From Pelargonium tetragonum (taxonomy: Eukaryota > Streptophyta > Magnoliopsida > Geraniales > Geraniaceae): a DNA stretch of 64,000 bases. The DNA lies in assembly GCA_036897445.1 (NCBI GenBank), contig JAYMTL010000052.1:1-64000 (forward strand), written 5' to 3'. The position numbers and the translations under genes are program-made. Positions 12,301-25,163 of this stretch are shown here, in pieces. Positions within the stretch are counted from its first letter, which is position 1, and every line of letters begins with the position of its first letter. The notes beneath the pieces were generated by a model, which searched no databases, was not told where the DNA came from, and saw only the letters and a program-made list of their open reading frames with translations.

Positions 12301-15300
12301 TTATCTCTTTATCTTAAGAGGGGAGCTCCAAAGTCTTGCTTAAATTGTAAACCCTTATGACTGGGTAGGAACTCTGGCTTAAACCGCTATAAACTACGCC
12401 TAACTCCTAACTTAGGAATTCAGTCTTATTTGTTTTCTAAATAGCTCCGACAAGTTCTCAATTATCATTGATTCAAATCCATCTTAGATTTTCCTTTGAA
12501 TTTAACCTTACATTAATTTAAAGAAACTTTACTAAGGCTTATAAAAATTTTCGTAGTTGATAGACAAGAAATCTTAGGTAAGCAGCCTAATATTTAATAC
12601 AATGCATCCTATTCTTTTACCTTCGCCGAGATTTTTCTTTGCTTTGTATAAAATAACCCACAATAGGCATAAGCTACTTTCTCTAAAAGCTTATATTGAT
12701 CTAAGTACCCTTGACCCCACGAAGAATGGGACCTAAAATCTTTTTATTTAACTTACTAAACCCCTGAAATTCCTAGTTAGATTGCTAGGAAGCCTCCTGA
12801 AAATGACTAATATAACTAAGTCCTAGTAGAACCCCCTTTAGCCTTAGAATTCTGCCCCACGAACAGCAAATAAGCACTCCCGGATAAAGTTTAAGTCTAC
12901 GTCTTGTTACCAAAAAAGAAGCCTTTTTAGGGGCTTTTCTCTCGATTCGAACCCTTGTGGGCCCAATTCCAGAAAGTTCTGCTTTTCAAGGGCACATGTT
13001 AAAGGGTTGTCTATAAAAACTTGTCTCGCTTAGAAAAAGTATAGGCGCAAATTCAAGCATTCTATATAAGACCTTTTACGAATATTTCGAGAATAGAATA
13101 TTGGAAACTTTTATTCTTAATGTTATTTAGAGTAGTTCAGAAATCTCCCGAGTACTATTATAAAGTCAAACTTGTACAAAATAGGTGCCTCTTGAGTAAT
13201 GAATAGGAAACTTAGCTTCTGGTAGGTAGTAGATACAGAGTTCCTTTTATAGAGATGGTAAGTTTTTTACTACAAGCGAGTATAGTCTCAAAAAAATAAG
13301 GGATTAACTTTGAAACTCCCCCCGAATTAACTTAGCCTTAATTAGATCGAGGGAATCAAAATAAACTGAGAAAGATTCACAACCCTTTGAGCTAAAAAGG
13401 TCTCACTTTTGTCTTGGGCATCCGTCAGTCATTTTTCACAGTTGAGTTTGCAAAGCATATGTTTTCGTAATTTTAAATGGTATTACAGGGATATGGCCTT
13501 CCTTTTTGGTTTCTCTAGTCCTATCTAGTCAACTGCGCCGAGTAAGTATTAGGTTCCAGCGGAGAGGCTCATAGCTATTGACATTAGGAAATTTAAGTGT
13601 AACAAGAGGAACAAGAAAGGATGATATTAAAGGAGGTTTTTAATATACACGAGTTTTAGAGAAAATAATCTAGATTTAGTTTACGAGCTAGTAAGACAAA
13701 TCTACGGGATACCTAGACGAAGTAACTAGTATTGCTTAGTTAAATTCTAAAAACCTCGAAAAGCTTTTTAAGCCCCATATTAATCTTTCTTACTGTATAA
13801 CCAGAGATTGCTTATTTTGGCAGGTGGTGTATAGGTGTCTAATAAAAAAAGGGGTTACCTTAAAAAATATAGAGCAAGTTCTAAAAGTTGGAACGAGAGT
13901 AAAAGCATCTTATAAAGATTCCCTGATTAGAACCTTTTGTATTCTATTTTTGAAACAGTAAAAAGTCTTCTATTAAGACATCTAGTAAAAGTAGTGTAAG
14001 AAACAGGAATTTAGTTAATATAGGATCTTTTAAAGGAAACTCATTAAAAAGTATGAAAACTTAAGAAAAATCCGTATACGAGGTTATCCTAACTGTTGAG
14101 ATACGCTACACGAAAAGGCCCTAGAATTGAATTCCCGTCTAAAAAGTAACAATTTCTAGTAAGGGAGAAATTTCGGGTTAAACATTACACATTATGATTA
14201 AAAAAAACATCCCTAAGAAGACAACCAACCCCGTTAAGCAGCATTGTAACTTGGTAGAAACGGAAAGAGAACCTTTACACATGCTTGGCATATTGGAATT
14301 AGTCGACACCTTATAATTATAAAGAAACGAGACTCTGGAGAAAGGACGCCCGTGTATTTATACTGATGCGGGCTCTACGAGAAATCACAACCCTGCGCGA
14401 ACACTCATATGCTACTTTTCTAGGTTTTCTATCCTGCGGCAAATTGTACAATGTACTTGATGTACGAAAGCCCGCTAGTAATTTCTCTGATAAAACCCGT
14501 TGTTAGTTTCTATATTTTAAGGCCAGGTCGTGTGTATAACCCTGTATAAAAATTTTTGGTTAAAGGTTCCTTTTGCCTGAACCTGAAAGTAAACGCGGTA
14601 CCTCATAGGAAGAGTCAGGGTTTAATTCCTAATAGATATAAAAGAGGGAGGATCCAATATACTTTTACAAAACCCCTAGAGACTTAATTTGTGTGGCGAG
14701 AGTTAGAGATTTCCCGTTGACTCTATTGATAATCAAAATCACTCAAATAGAAATATAAGAAAATGACAGAGCAGAGCCTCCCAAATTTTTCGAAAGATTT
14801 CACTTTATATACTTTAAATGGATATTTCATGCTTTTTCTAATTCTAAAATAAGCAGCTACACCCTAACTTCCTCATAATGCCCCTTATGTAGAGAAAAGG
14901 GGCCTATAGAAGTAAGGTAAAGCTCCGCGAAATACTAAAGATTTAGTTGAGTCTCTGAATTTTCATGTTTGTTGTAAAAATATGCTTATTCAAAAATGAA
15001 CCCTATTCCGTAAAAAAAGGATTGCGGAGCACTGTATAGGATATTTTTTAGAGTAAAAAAAAGGATACGTACTGGGCACTTCCTCAGCTTAAACTAGGGC
15101 ACACCGAAGGGGTCTTGCACGAGTTTCTCTAACAAATCCTCGTCCTATTCTTAATTAGAAAAAGAGTTCTCGAAGCTCTAAAAAACCTTTCCGTTTTTGA
15201 GAAAAAGTATACCTATTTTAAATCTCCTGGACTGGGTATCTACTATTTTTTAGCTCTTAATTAAAAAGCATTTTTTATAATTTATTATAGTCCTGGTTTT

Positions 15301-17103
15301 GTGTAACTCTCGTAAGTTCAACTCGCCCCCTGGTTTATAAACTCAGCACTAAAAATAAGTAAAGAATCTTTAGCTTCAGGATGTTACTAAACCAAAAAAA
15401 GTATCTAAACCCTTTAAGAAAAGTGGATTTTCCTCATAAGAAATGTACTTTAAGGAGTCCAAGTATAGAACCTAAACATCCTTCGTTGTTAAACCCAGGC
15501 CCTAAAGTTGAGTGATTTTTAATTGCTTTGCGATATGATATAATTCAAACTTTGTAATCCACATATAACTTTAGGTGCTTATTGAATTTGTACTAAGTAA
15601 TATACAAAGGGAAAGAGCAACTTTCTAAAGCCTCAAGTCCTAGCTCATCAAGCTCCTTGGTTTATTTTTTTACTTTTAAAAATTTCTCAGATTTATACCT
15701 CAATGCAATACATCCGGAATGCCCCATAAACCAAGTACTGTCTCAGCTATCTCTCTCGAAATCCTTCCTTCTTTAGTTTAGGATATTCTTTGCCCCTCAA
15801 GTTAAGTAATTTGAAAACCCCCACTTTACTAAACAATCCAGCGTAAATAAGCTTTTTTGCTCTGTTCAGTTACACTTTATTTATAGAATCTCTATGAGAC
15901 TCTTTTTTAAAATCCCTGAATTTAGCTGCATTCTCTACCGGGAATCGAGCACTCCTAAAATAGAGAATTCCACTTTAAAGAAAAAATGGATACGCTTTTT
16001 CGAACTTTGTCTCAATCTTGGAAAATAGGGAATACTTAAGAATCGAGTGGAAATTCAACGTCCTTTTCTTTTCTGGAATCTTTACCGTTAGCTTCTAACA
16101 ATATTTCTAAGAGCAAAAGAAACCTGGGTAGTAACCACTTTGAATAGTTACATTCTAACTCATTTTATTATCAATTATTCTTATACATTGTTCCCTATGG
16201 TAGTTTACAGCGTCCTTTTTTATCTAAAATTCAGACACCCTGATACAAGCAGCCCCCTCAGTCTTTCGCCTTTCAAGATTATAATACTGGCATTAGTATA
16301 ATATAAAACCAATAAGGCGCTAGAAAAGAAACACTCACAGGAAAGCGGTACTCTATAAACATTCGGATCCTCTCTATATCACACTCTTTAGATCTAACCC
16401 AAGTTTTCGAGACAAAAATCTTGTGTAACAAAGTCATTTAAAAAAGATATAGGACATAACTTTTATTTAAGGATAAACTTTCTAAGAATGCAGAGTAAAA
16501 AATTGCCAATACAAAAAGAAAAGCACTGGTAAAAGGAAACCTAGGGTACCTAATCAATAGGTTGTTTCCAATACCACATGTATCTGAAGTCCTGAAGTGA
16601 GGGTAGCCCGTAAAATATAATAAATAATAATTCATTCAAATGACGCTAAACTGACATATATATCTTTTTGAGAAAGTCAGTAGAAACCCTAAGTTTTTAG
16701 TTAACTAAGCGGAGTAATAAAGTAGAGAACATTTTTTAAGGAATACCCACACTATAAAAAAGCAAAATTCTTCCGCGATTTTTAGAAAATCACTGCAATT
16801 TTTTCTTCTCCTATACTAAAGGGAAGTCTTATCGCTTTAAACCAGCAAGGTTTTAGTCTTACTATTCAGTATTCCTACACATTCACGCTATTAGACAGCT
16901 ACTCTAAGTATACAGAATACACTAGCTACGAGGGTTCTAATTCCACAAGACTAAGAAAGATAAAATAGGAACTTCAGTTAAAAACCTGCCATTACAATCG
17001 GCGTAAACCTATGTCTACTCCATTTTATAAGCATGCTAATTAAAAGACTTGTACCCCTTTCTATTTTTTACCTTTTTATGAAACTTGTTAGCTTGAAACT
17101 GTT
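9317..17103. other. Gene-free AT-rich DNA with dispersed mini-dyads
   Basis: No supportable gene is seen in 7.8 kb. The longest open frame is about 65 codons. Mini-dyads are dense between 10040 and 11700, for example GGATCC at 10043 and 11509, GGGGAATCCC near 10719, GGGAAACCC near 10827, GGGAAGGCCC near 10981 and GGAATCCC near 11169. Around 15480 the TpA excess is absent (5 TA to 5 AT in 15481-15540), so the mutational signature is patchy. Confidence 0.5.
10825..10860. repeat. 14-bp-stem hairpin containing CCCTAA/TTAGGG
   Basis: GGAAACCCTAA (10828-10838) and TTAGGGTTTCC (10847-10857) are perfect reverse complements around the 8-nt loop CAGGTACA. The stem extends outward through G27-T58 (wobble), A26-T59 and T25-A60. 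It is one of the two strongest dyads seen. The arms contain one telomere-type hexamer each, but no array exists, so a telomeric origin is not supported. A cruciform, RNA hairpin or miniature inverted element is possible. Confidence 0.7.
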
Positions 17104-17167
17104 CTTACTCCAATTCCTAAAACCTATCAAGCAGCTAATTTGATTTCCATTTAATTTAGTAGACTTA
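17104..17167. repeat. Diverged dispersed repeat, copy 1
   Basis: The core at 17112-17135 matches 31137-31160 at 22 of 24 positions. Both differences are transitions (C/T and A/G). CTTACTCC just upstream (17104-17111) and AG(T/C)AGACTTA downstream (17158-17167) are also shared with the second copy, with different spacing. This implies an old duplicated element with indels. Its family is unknown. Confidence 0.55.
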
Positions 17168-18265
17168 GGATTCTCTTTAAAATGATAGCTGGCTAAGAAA
17201 AGGCTTTCCATACTAAAAAAACCTTTGAACATAACATTCGGTAATAGTAAGATTTTCCTCAAAACCCTTTTTAGTTTTCCAAGGAATAGCTGTATGGTTG
17301 GTTTTAGTTAGGGAGACCTGATTCCAAAGCATGTATCTTTTTTTAGACCATAAGCCAAGGTACAGGGTTCTGGTTTATTTCATCGATGTCTTTTTCAAGT
17401 CCAGAAAATCCCTGCATTTTCGTTATCAGCTTTTACACTTTGGGGTATCTTTAATTGCTTTTTCTATGATTCCTTTAGAATTGCAAGAAGATGTATTCAG
17501 ACACAAATTTTCATAAAAGGGCTCTCATCGATGAGTTATAAATTCGCAAGAGAAGGATTCCCTTTAGTTTATAAGGAAAACCCTCCCTTACTTAAAAGCG
17601 CACTCCTGTTTAGGTTAGGAATTTCACGTCCTTACGAGTAGAGTTTTGATCTATTATATTTAGAATTCCTTAAACAATGAAAAATTTTACACAGCTGTTA
17701 AAAGCTTTCTCAAAAGAAATTTTTCTTTAGCATCTCAATAGGCTTATAAAAAAATGGCTTGTCAGAATTTTTTACTGAGACGCGCCGCTATCGTCAGTTG
17801 GATATCTTAAAGATTTTGTCGTAGTAAAGTAAACTCTTAGGTAGGGACTCTAGGAGAGAATAGACTGCCCGCAAAGCCAAGAGTCACCGAAAATTTTAAT
17901 CAGTAAAAGTTCGAAGTATGCATTTAAAGGGCAGAGTCCCTCGGGTTTTCCTTAAAATTTTTGTATCTTGATATTGCTCTAGGACTTATAAGCTTATTAG
18001 GGATTATCCCTCAGATATCTAATTCGAGAAGCGTACCCTAAACTCTAGGAGAGCCCTTTTACAAGAGTTATAGGGCGTTGGAAGTAAAGCAGCAGGAGCA
18101 AGAGTAGGATATATGTAACAAAAAGGGGTGCCCTTAACAAAGTATATGATAACGATTCGCTAAAAACTCTGTAAATTAAAATCTGACAAGAAAGAGGCCG
18201 CACCTAAAAAAAACTTTAATTACTTTTTTTAGTCCAAATTTGACTTCGCTAAGCAGCCCTTTGGT

Positions 18266-18285
18266 TTACCTTATTTTACCTTATT
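18266..18285. repeat. 10-bp tandem duplication (TTACCTTATT x2)
   Basis: Two exact adjacent copies of TTACCTTATT. This is a simple slippage-type duplication in AT-rich DNA. Confidence 0.7.
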
Positions 18286-18440
18286 AGGACGAAGCTTTTC
18301 TAGAGTTGTGTGTGATAAGTTATTCTTGGTAAGAAGGTAAGCTCTAGTATTTTTTATAAGCGAGTGCCTAGTCTAGTTCAAACAGTAGAATTCTCATTAC
18401 GAAGATACAGCCACAAAAAGAGGGTCTACTATAAAACGAT

Positions 18441-18458
18441 GTAGCTTAGGTAGCTTAG
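18441..18458. repeat. 9-bp tandem duplication (GTAGCTTAG x2)
   Basis: Two exact adjacent copies of GTAGCTTAG. It lies about 170 bases from a similar 10-bp duplication. Confidence 0.7.
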
Positions 18459-19695
18459 AAAATAAAGTCCTCTAATATTTTAACTGAAAAGCCAGGCGTA
18501 GCTTTTGAACAAAAAACTAAAAATAGAAATTGATATTATACTAAACTCGTAGGATTCCTTTCCTTGAATAGTTGTATATTTTAACGTTAGAAACAGTTTT
18601 GTATTTTGTATATGGTTAACCTTCATTTGTTTGATTTATTCTTTGATATTTCAACGGGGTACCTCGTGCTATATTGTCAGTAAGAATTCTGAGTACTTTT
18701 AGGTCAGGTAGATTCCTTACTACAAAAAATCACTCTTCAAATAAGTATATATTTAGTGAGTATCTGAAATACGGGTATCCAAACGAAAATTTACAAAATA
18801 AGGCATTCACTCAAGCTTCGTCTCAACTGCAAAGGGACTCAAGTGAATTTAATGTACTAAGAATAATAAATAACTAAGAACTGCGCGGACTAATTTATAT
18901 ATATATAAGTTTCAAGGGGACCTCTCTATCGAGTAAGCAGCAATACTGCATCGATAAAAATTAAGTAAAGAAAATCAGAATCTATTGTTTTTGTTTTGAT
19001 TGACTAACTCAGGGCAGGGAAATTTGTAAAAAAAGAAGTTTACTGGCAAGGGTTTAACCCTACTTTTGCGCAAATGACTTACACAACTCCCTCCCATTCA
19101 GTTTATGCACCTCTTAAAACAGTGCTTGACTCTTTCTTACGAGTACCGTGGTCTTGTTGTTAAAGTTTAGTGTGTGCCCCTCTTTGTTATACCTTTGCTT
19201 ATTGCTTAGCGTATTTAATAAGGGCCTTCGGGAGTAATATTTATCCACAATTACAAAGAGATTTGTGATAATCTTAATTCAAAAAAGTGAAGTAGTAAAC
19301 TAATATGTATGACAAAAATAGACCAAGGATCTCCTGGTAGTTAGAGTTCCTGCTTTAATTAAAGGTGTTATAAATAAGACTGCTATTAGGGAGTATCCCA
19401 GGTTCTGAGCTACGACTCATGTATATGCAAGAGGCCGAGGTTCTTCGGTAAAAGGGTCCTTTTCTTACTTCGTAGATTAGACAATTACATCTCAACTTAT
19501 TGTATTTTTCAACTACCTTTTTTGTATTACTCAAGCTTTTCATTGGGACTGGACTAAACTTTATTTAATAACAACTTCCGAAGAAACTAATGCCGTTCTA
19601 GGCGGGCGCATAAAAACTTTTTCTTTCTTGATTTAGCCCCCTTTCTTTTCGCCTGTGTGTCAAAAGGTTAGCTATTTTGCCGTAAAAACGCTATA

Positions 19696-19734
19696 GGAAA
19701 CCCCTTTTCTTTTTATAAGGAAGGGGTGGGTTCC
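19696..19734. repeat. Long bulged hairpin
   Basis: ACCCCTT (19700-19706) pairs with AAGGGGT (19721-19727). The stem continues past a 3-nt bulge (GGG) with GGAA (19696-19699) pairing to TTCC (19731-19734), giving 11 bp in all. A pyrimidine-rich run follows the 3' arm, so on the + strand it resembles a hairpin-plus-T-run terminator, but no upstream gene is visible. Confidence 0.55.
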
Positions 19735-22338
19735 TCTTTTCTTTTGTCCTTATGAAGTATACTAATTTAATATGGATCCCCGGGTTTACCTTAGAGAAAG
19801 GCAAGTAAAGTTAGGTTCTATTGTTACTACATTTTTTTACGAAAAACTCCTTACTACTTAACTCTGTTTTAAAGCAGTCTAAACCGTACAATCCAATAAT
19901 ATAAGACTGTGATATTAAAGTAAAAGATAGATCTCATCTCTCTTCTGTACCCAGCCCTAAGAGATACTTACGAGTTTTCTAAGTTGTAAGGCGGACCCCT
20001 ATACCGGGTCTTGCTTAGTGGAAAAATTCTATATCAGAATAGAGGAAACTAAAGCCTGTTTCTAGGAATCCTTACTAAAACGAAGTTAGAGACCGCGGGT
20101 TGCTAGTGGGGACATAATATATTTCTTCCTAGAATGGCAGAGGGCAAGTCCTACTAAATTTGAACTTATTCTTTCTTAGGTTTTAGCTTTTAGTGTGACT
20201 AGGCATACCCTTATTAACTACTCTTGCAAGGGTTCCAGTTATCCCTCGTTTATATTCTAACACAACCTACAAAAATTTGATCTATGGCTAAGAGGATTCC
20301 TGCTAAAGGATACAGAGTAATTTATAGTAAAAGTAGAGTAGAATAGGGAAGTAACTCCAAAAAAGAGTATACCCAGCTTCGGGAACCCGTAGCATTTTTC
20401 GGGATCCACAATACCAAAAATTGTAGGTTAAGATTTCTTCCGCCAATTTAATACTCATAGTTTAAGAAAGGTAGAGCTCGTTTGTTTACAAAAACTCTGA
20501 GTCAATGCTGAAATTAGTATCAATAGAAACCAACATTACAAAGCAAATCCGAGTCTAAACTGTGAAATATATCTAAGGAAAAGCGCTATAGCTTAATATG
20601 TAATTGATAGCCCCAAGAGTTGTTAATTCTATTTATAAGGATACAGTTGTGCCATTTAAAAATAGATTGGGTACAGAACTTGAAAAACCTTGAATTAAGG
20701 ACTGGGGATTTGCGCAAGGGTGTGTATTGTTAAGAAGTTTGATTTTTCTAAGTTAAGTTAGGTGGACTCTAGTCTACTAGTTATTCTGTTACGTGTTACA
20801 AAGCTGTAATCTATACTTTTTGAAATAAATGAGAGCTTTTCCGAGTTTTAATATTTACTTACGTTATAAAAATAGGATAAACTTCGCGGAGAGGCATAAA
20901 GCCAGAGTAAGTGTCACAGCAATCGCAGGATGCCCAGCCGTACTTAATTAAACAGGAGACTCTATAAAAATATAAGTAAGTATATGCTACATTTTTAATT
21001 AAGAAGTATTATACATGCTATATAGCCTATGATTAATACCTAACAAAAAGCAAGCCCCTATTGATAGGGGATTAAGTATATAACTGCGTGCCCATTGGGT
21101 TAGGTTCAGAGTTATTTATACTTTTGGCAAGATTAAGAACAACTTTTTGTAAGAAAACTTGACGTGTAAGCATTACCCAATTTACTGAGAATTTTTATAC
21201 TACCTAGGTTAAGTTTATTCTGCTGTTAATACGACTGTAGACTAAATAACGGGAACTCTGAAACTTGTGGGCAATCTTTTTATCACAAGCATTAAGGATA
21301 ATGTTAAAGAACCCAACTTGTTAAATATAAAGCATTTGCATGACCGAGATTCCCTAAGAGTAATCAAGAAACCCCTCGCGCCTACTCTTGCTTTTTTCAC
21401 CAACTTCCCTTAACTAGAAGGGTCTTGTCCTTTGTTTGTGTGTGGGGTTTCCAAAAAAGACAAAATTTCGAAGATAAGACTTTCATCCACTAGTAAATAG
21501 TTTAAAGAGTTGAACCCTAGAATTTGTATACTTGACTCCTGTTATATTCTTTGCAATAAAAGACTTTTGCTTCTTTTTGAGAAAAGACTATATATTTTAG
21601 TTTTTAGCGTTAATAAGGGGTAATTGACGTTACTAAGCTAGTAATTTGATTTCATTTACTAGAAAGTATAAGGGTACCGTACTACTTTGTTCAAAGAAGT
21701 CCGAAATAAGGTATTCTTTTACACCCTACAATACCTAATCCCAGAAATGAATACTAGAACAACTAAGAAATGAAAAGCTCCCTTTATCAGGACTTTAAAC
21801 AACAGAAAGAATTTCCCTCTATAGCGTCTCTGAAACAAAAGTCACGCAATGTGGCATTCCCACTATTTATGAATAACTAAAAGGTAACACCTTGTAAAAA
21901 GGGATATATTAATCAACGAAAAATAAAGAATTACGATTCTTAGCAAGCAAAGTCCTCCGGACAAGTAGGGTCTATCTGGGTACTCTAGCAAAGTATACTA
22001 TTACTCTGGAGTCTCCAGGGGATAAAGCATCGGTCTATATCTATAAGTGTTACTCTAAACACCTGATGCAAAGCAAATATAAAGGGGTAGACTAGAAGAT
22101 AAATTTCCCGGGAGTTCGTTATTAAAGCTTAACCTTATTAGAGAGTAGTATCCGTAAATATGTGCTAGCTTTGTGTTGCTTCCTATAGAGATTCATATTA
22201 TAGGTATAGGTCTAAGATCTTTCACTTTTCAACGAAAGCCTTATAATTCAGAGTGCTTCTTAAGTATATACTAGTCATTTTGATATAAAAATTCCACCAA
22301 TAATGCGCACGAAGCCTTGCCTTCTTAATGTGATGACC

Positions 22339-22368
22339 CGCGTAAAATCTTTCTTTTTTTTCTACGCG
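22339..22368. repeat. 6-bp perfect inverted repeat, T-rich loop
   Basis: CGCGTA (22339-22344) and TACGCG (22363-22368) are perfect reverse complements flanking an 18-nt, T-rich loop. The CpG-rich arms stand out in this AT-rich DNA. Confidence 0.6.
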
Positions 22369-23834
22369 AAGTGCCTTTTACACCCCGCCTGGAATTCCAT
22401 TTTCATGGGCTTTGTCTAGAGTAACAAAAGGTATTTTCAATTCATACTAAAATGTTTACTCTAGTTAATCGGGACTGAAGAGCTTCCGGATAACTAAAAT
22501 TTGACAGACAACCTTTCAAAAAGACGGATACAATATCTTATCTGGAGTTTGGGCTAACTTTTCTGATATCATATGAATAAGGACATTTTCTGTTTTTTAT
22601 TTTATAAATGAATATTAAAGTAGCTACCACAGGAACAGGAGTCCGTCCCTCCTTTTATAAGTCTAATCAAAGTCCAAGGTTTTGGTCTTCACAAGGAAAA
22701 GGGGATTTATAGAAAGTTTTAATTTATCCATAATATATTACGTCTCGCTCGGTATACAAAACTTTATCCTTTAGAGCCCCCTTTTTGGAATATATGCTTC
22801 TTATTTTTTGTCCCCAGGGTCCTAGTATGGCTTACCTACTCTGCAGTGAGTATCCCTTAAAAGTCTTAACAAAGATAAAAAGTGGGGGTTAGGCCAGGAC
22901 TTATTACATGAAAAACAATACAGCTTAGTTTCTCTGAGTAGAACTTAGGAGCCTCCCTCTCTTTTTCTTGGAATAACTTAGATTGTGGTTTCTTCTACAA
23001 GATTTACCATAACTCAAGAGGTACTGAGAAAGTCCTGGTAAAACTTAATTTGTTATAGTGATAAGCGCCCCATTCCGAGTAATGGTATAAAAGCTTTAAA
23101 GTAAAGGACTTGCAATACTTGTTAAACTTTATTAACTTTTGTATAAATGGATTTAGTTTACTACAACTTCAGACCAGTAAATAGGGAGCGTAGTATTATA
23201 GAAAAAGTGTAAAAGCGCTAGGGAACTATCCGGGATTTGATACTTACTATTTACAAAAACGAACCAAATTTTATCTTTCTTCAGATATTTGAATTTAATA
23301 TTTATGTCTTATAATTAATAATTAAATTACACTGAAATAGGAAACGTGACATGCTATAATTTCATTTTAAGTATCGCCTTGCGCTTTATTTTTAAGTCAA
23401 ATTATTAAATAGTTTTGTAGTAACCTCGTAGCTTAATCCATAGGATAGCAAGAGGAATCCAGGCCGAAAAGAAAGGGCGATAGAGAGGGGCTCTTAATGG
23501 AATAAAAATAGACAACAAGTTTTTCGTTTTTGCCCAGTAACTTAGGATTTAGGAATGTCCTCAATTCTACCAGAACAGGGTGCTTAGAGCTATTTATATG
23601 CGTTTAATTTGCAAGCTTCATTTTAGTTGCCCTTAGAAGCCTTAATTAAAAGACGCTTACTCGAAAAAGAAAGTAGGACTCTAATCTACTCAAATTTACT
23701 GGACACAGAAGGGCTAAATCTGTAGATTCAAAGGCGGATTGACGGTAATACTGAGTGCTATAGGCGAAAAAACAGGGATAAAAAAGCTAATTTAGAATGG
23801 ATTCCTGAAGAGCCCTCAATTCCCCGTAATTGAG

Positions 23835-23853
23835 ATTCTTATTCGTTGGTAAA
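23835..23853 (+). repeat. 19-bp exact dispersed repeat, copy 1
   Basis: The 19-mer starting ATTCTTATTCG is repeated exactly and in the same orientation at 53742-53760, about 30 kb away. The flanks are not similar. A chance match of this length is unlikely but possible at this composition. Confidence 0.5.
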
Positions 23854-25143
23854 GTTCTCAACTTTTCAATTTGTATAGATATAGGTATAGTCCTTAGTTT
23901 TATCCTGTTGCATAACATAAAGATTTTTTCTCGGGCCTCTTTTGTTTGATAAAGGGAGCTTGAAATTTCTTGAGTTCGGATTTGTTTTTATCCAGTCAGG
24001 GGTCGAAATTACAATTTTTATTCCCTTTAATTTACATTGTATAAGACTTTTTTAACAGCATAGGATTAGTCCTATGGAACTGCTCAACCCTATCCCAAAG
24101 AGAAAAATTCCTTAGCAATGCATACAATTTTCACATTATGCCTCCCGTTAATTCTGAATTTCAAGAATGACTCGCTCTAGGTGGAAATCAAAATTTTTAC
24201 ATATGTCACCCTTTTGGATTTTCTTCTTAAATATCTCAAGTCAAATCGCTTAGATAGAATAGCTTTGCTCAGACCTTAACTTTATACCTAAAATATAACT
24301 TACTAACTCAGCGAGATAATACCTTATTGAATTTTGAGATCGAAATACTGTACATTCCGCAATCAAGGGGACAAGCGCAGGTTCAAACCGACTTGCCCGC
24401 GGACAGCACTTATATATGAGATTCCCGTTTGGATTGCTTTATATTGGAGAGTCTGACCTTAGCTATGCTATTTGATTTTTACGGATCAATAGGAGTCCTT
24501 TTCTAATCAGTCAATTCTCACTTAGCGGGTTTCCCGGAATTTAAGAAATATTACGAAGCTCAAAAATCTCTGGTTACTAATTACGCATGAACCTAAGTGA
24601 CGTAGAAAGCTTACACTTGATGAGATGAGGAGAATCCTTTTATGGTGCTTAAATATGAGGTATTCCTCTGATCCCATGAGTGTGTTTACGGAAATACCTT
24701 AACAATATCCTAAAAAAGCCCTTGCTTTCAAAAGCAGAGTTCAAAAAGGTCCTTAGATTAGAGGTTAGAGGAGTTCTATATTCATTCTTTGGTATTTTCA
24801 GTTTTTCTCAGTTAGCAGGGTCAAAGAAATTTGTAAACGTACCTTCTCAAGGAAAACTCTTTATCTAATATAGCTAACTAAACAGGCAGGGAAGTACTCT
24901 ACAGACCTGGCCAATTAGGAACTTTCCTTACAATTTTCTAAATTTCGGACCCGTTTACCCGATTCTTAGATCAAACTAAGTCTGGGTTTTTCTGTTCTTA
25001 ATGTTTTTTGATACTTTAATATTTAAAATGAGTTAGGGTGCACCTATTATAGAACAACCCCTTGAGCTGTAATATTTAAGCAGTAACTTCTCAGCAGAAT
25101 TTCTCGCTAAGTTAAATACAGTACAGGACTCCAAAAGTGAGGT

Positions 25144-25163
25144 ACTCTTTTTTTAAAAAGAGT
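25144..25163. repeat. 9-bp palindrome ACTCTTTTT/AAAAAGAGT
   Basis: The two 9-bp arms (25144-25152 and 25155-25163) are perfect complements separated by TT. The arms are A/T-rich, so chance formation is easier than for the GC-rich dyads. No gene lies near enough to call it a terminator. Confidence 0.5.
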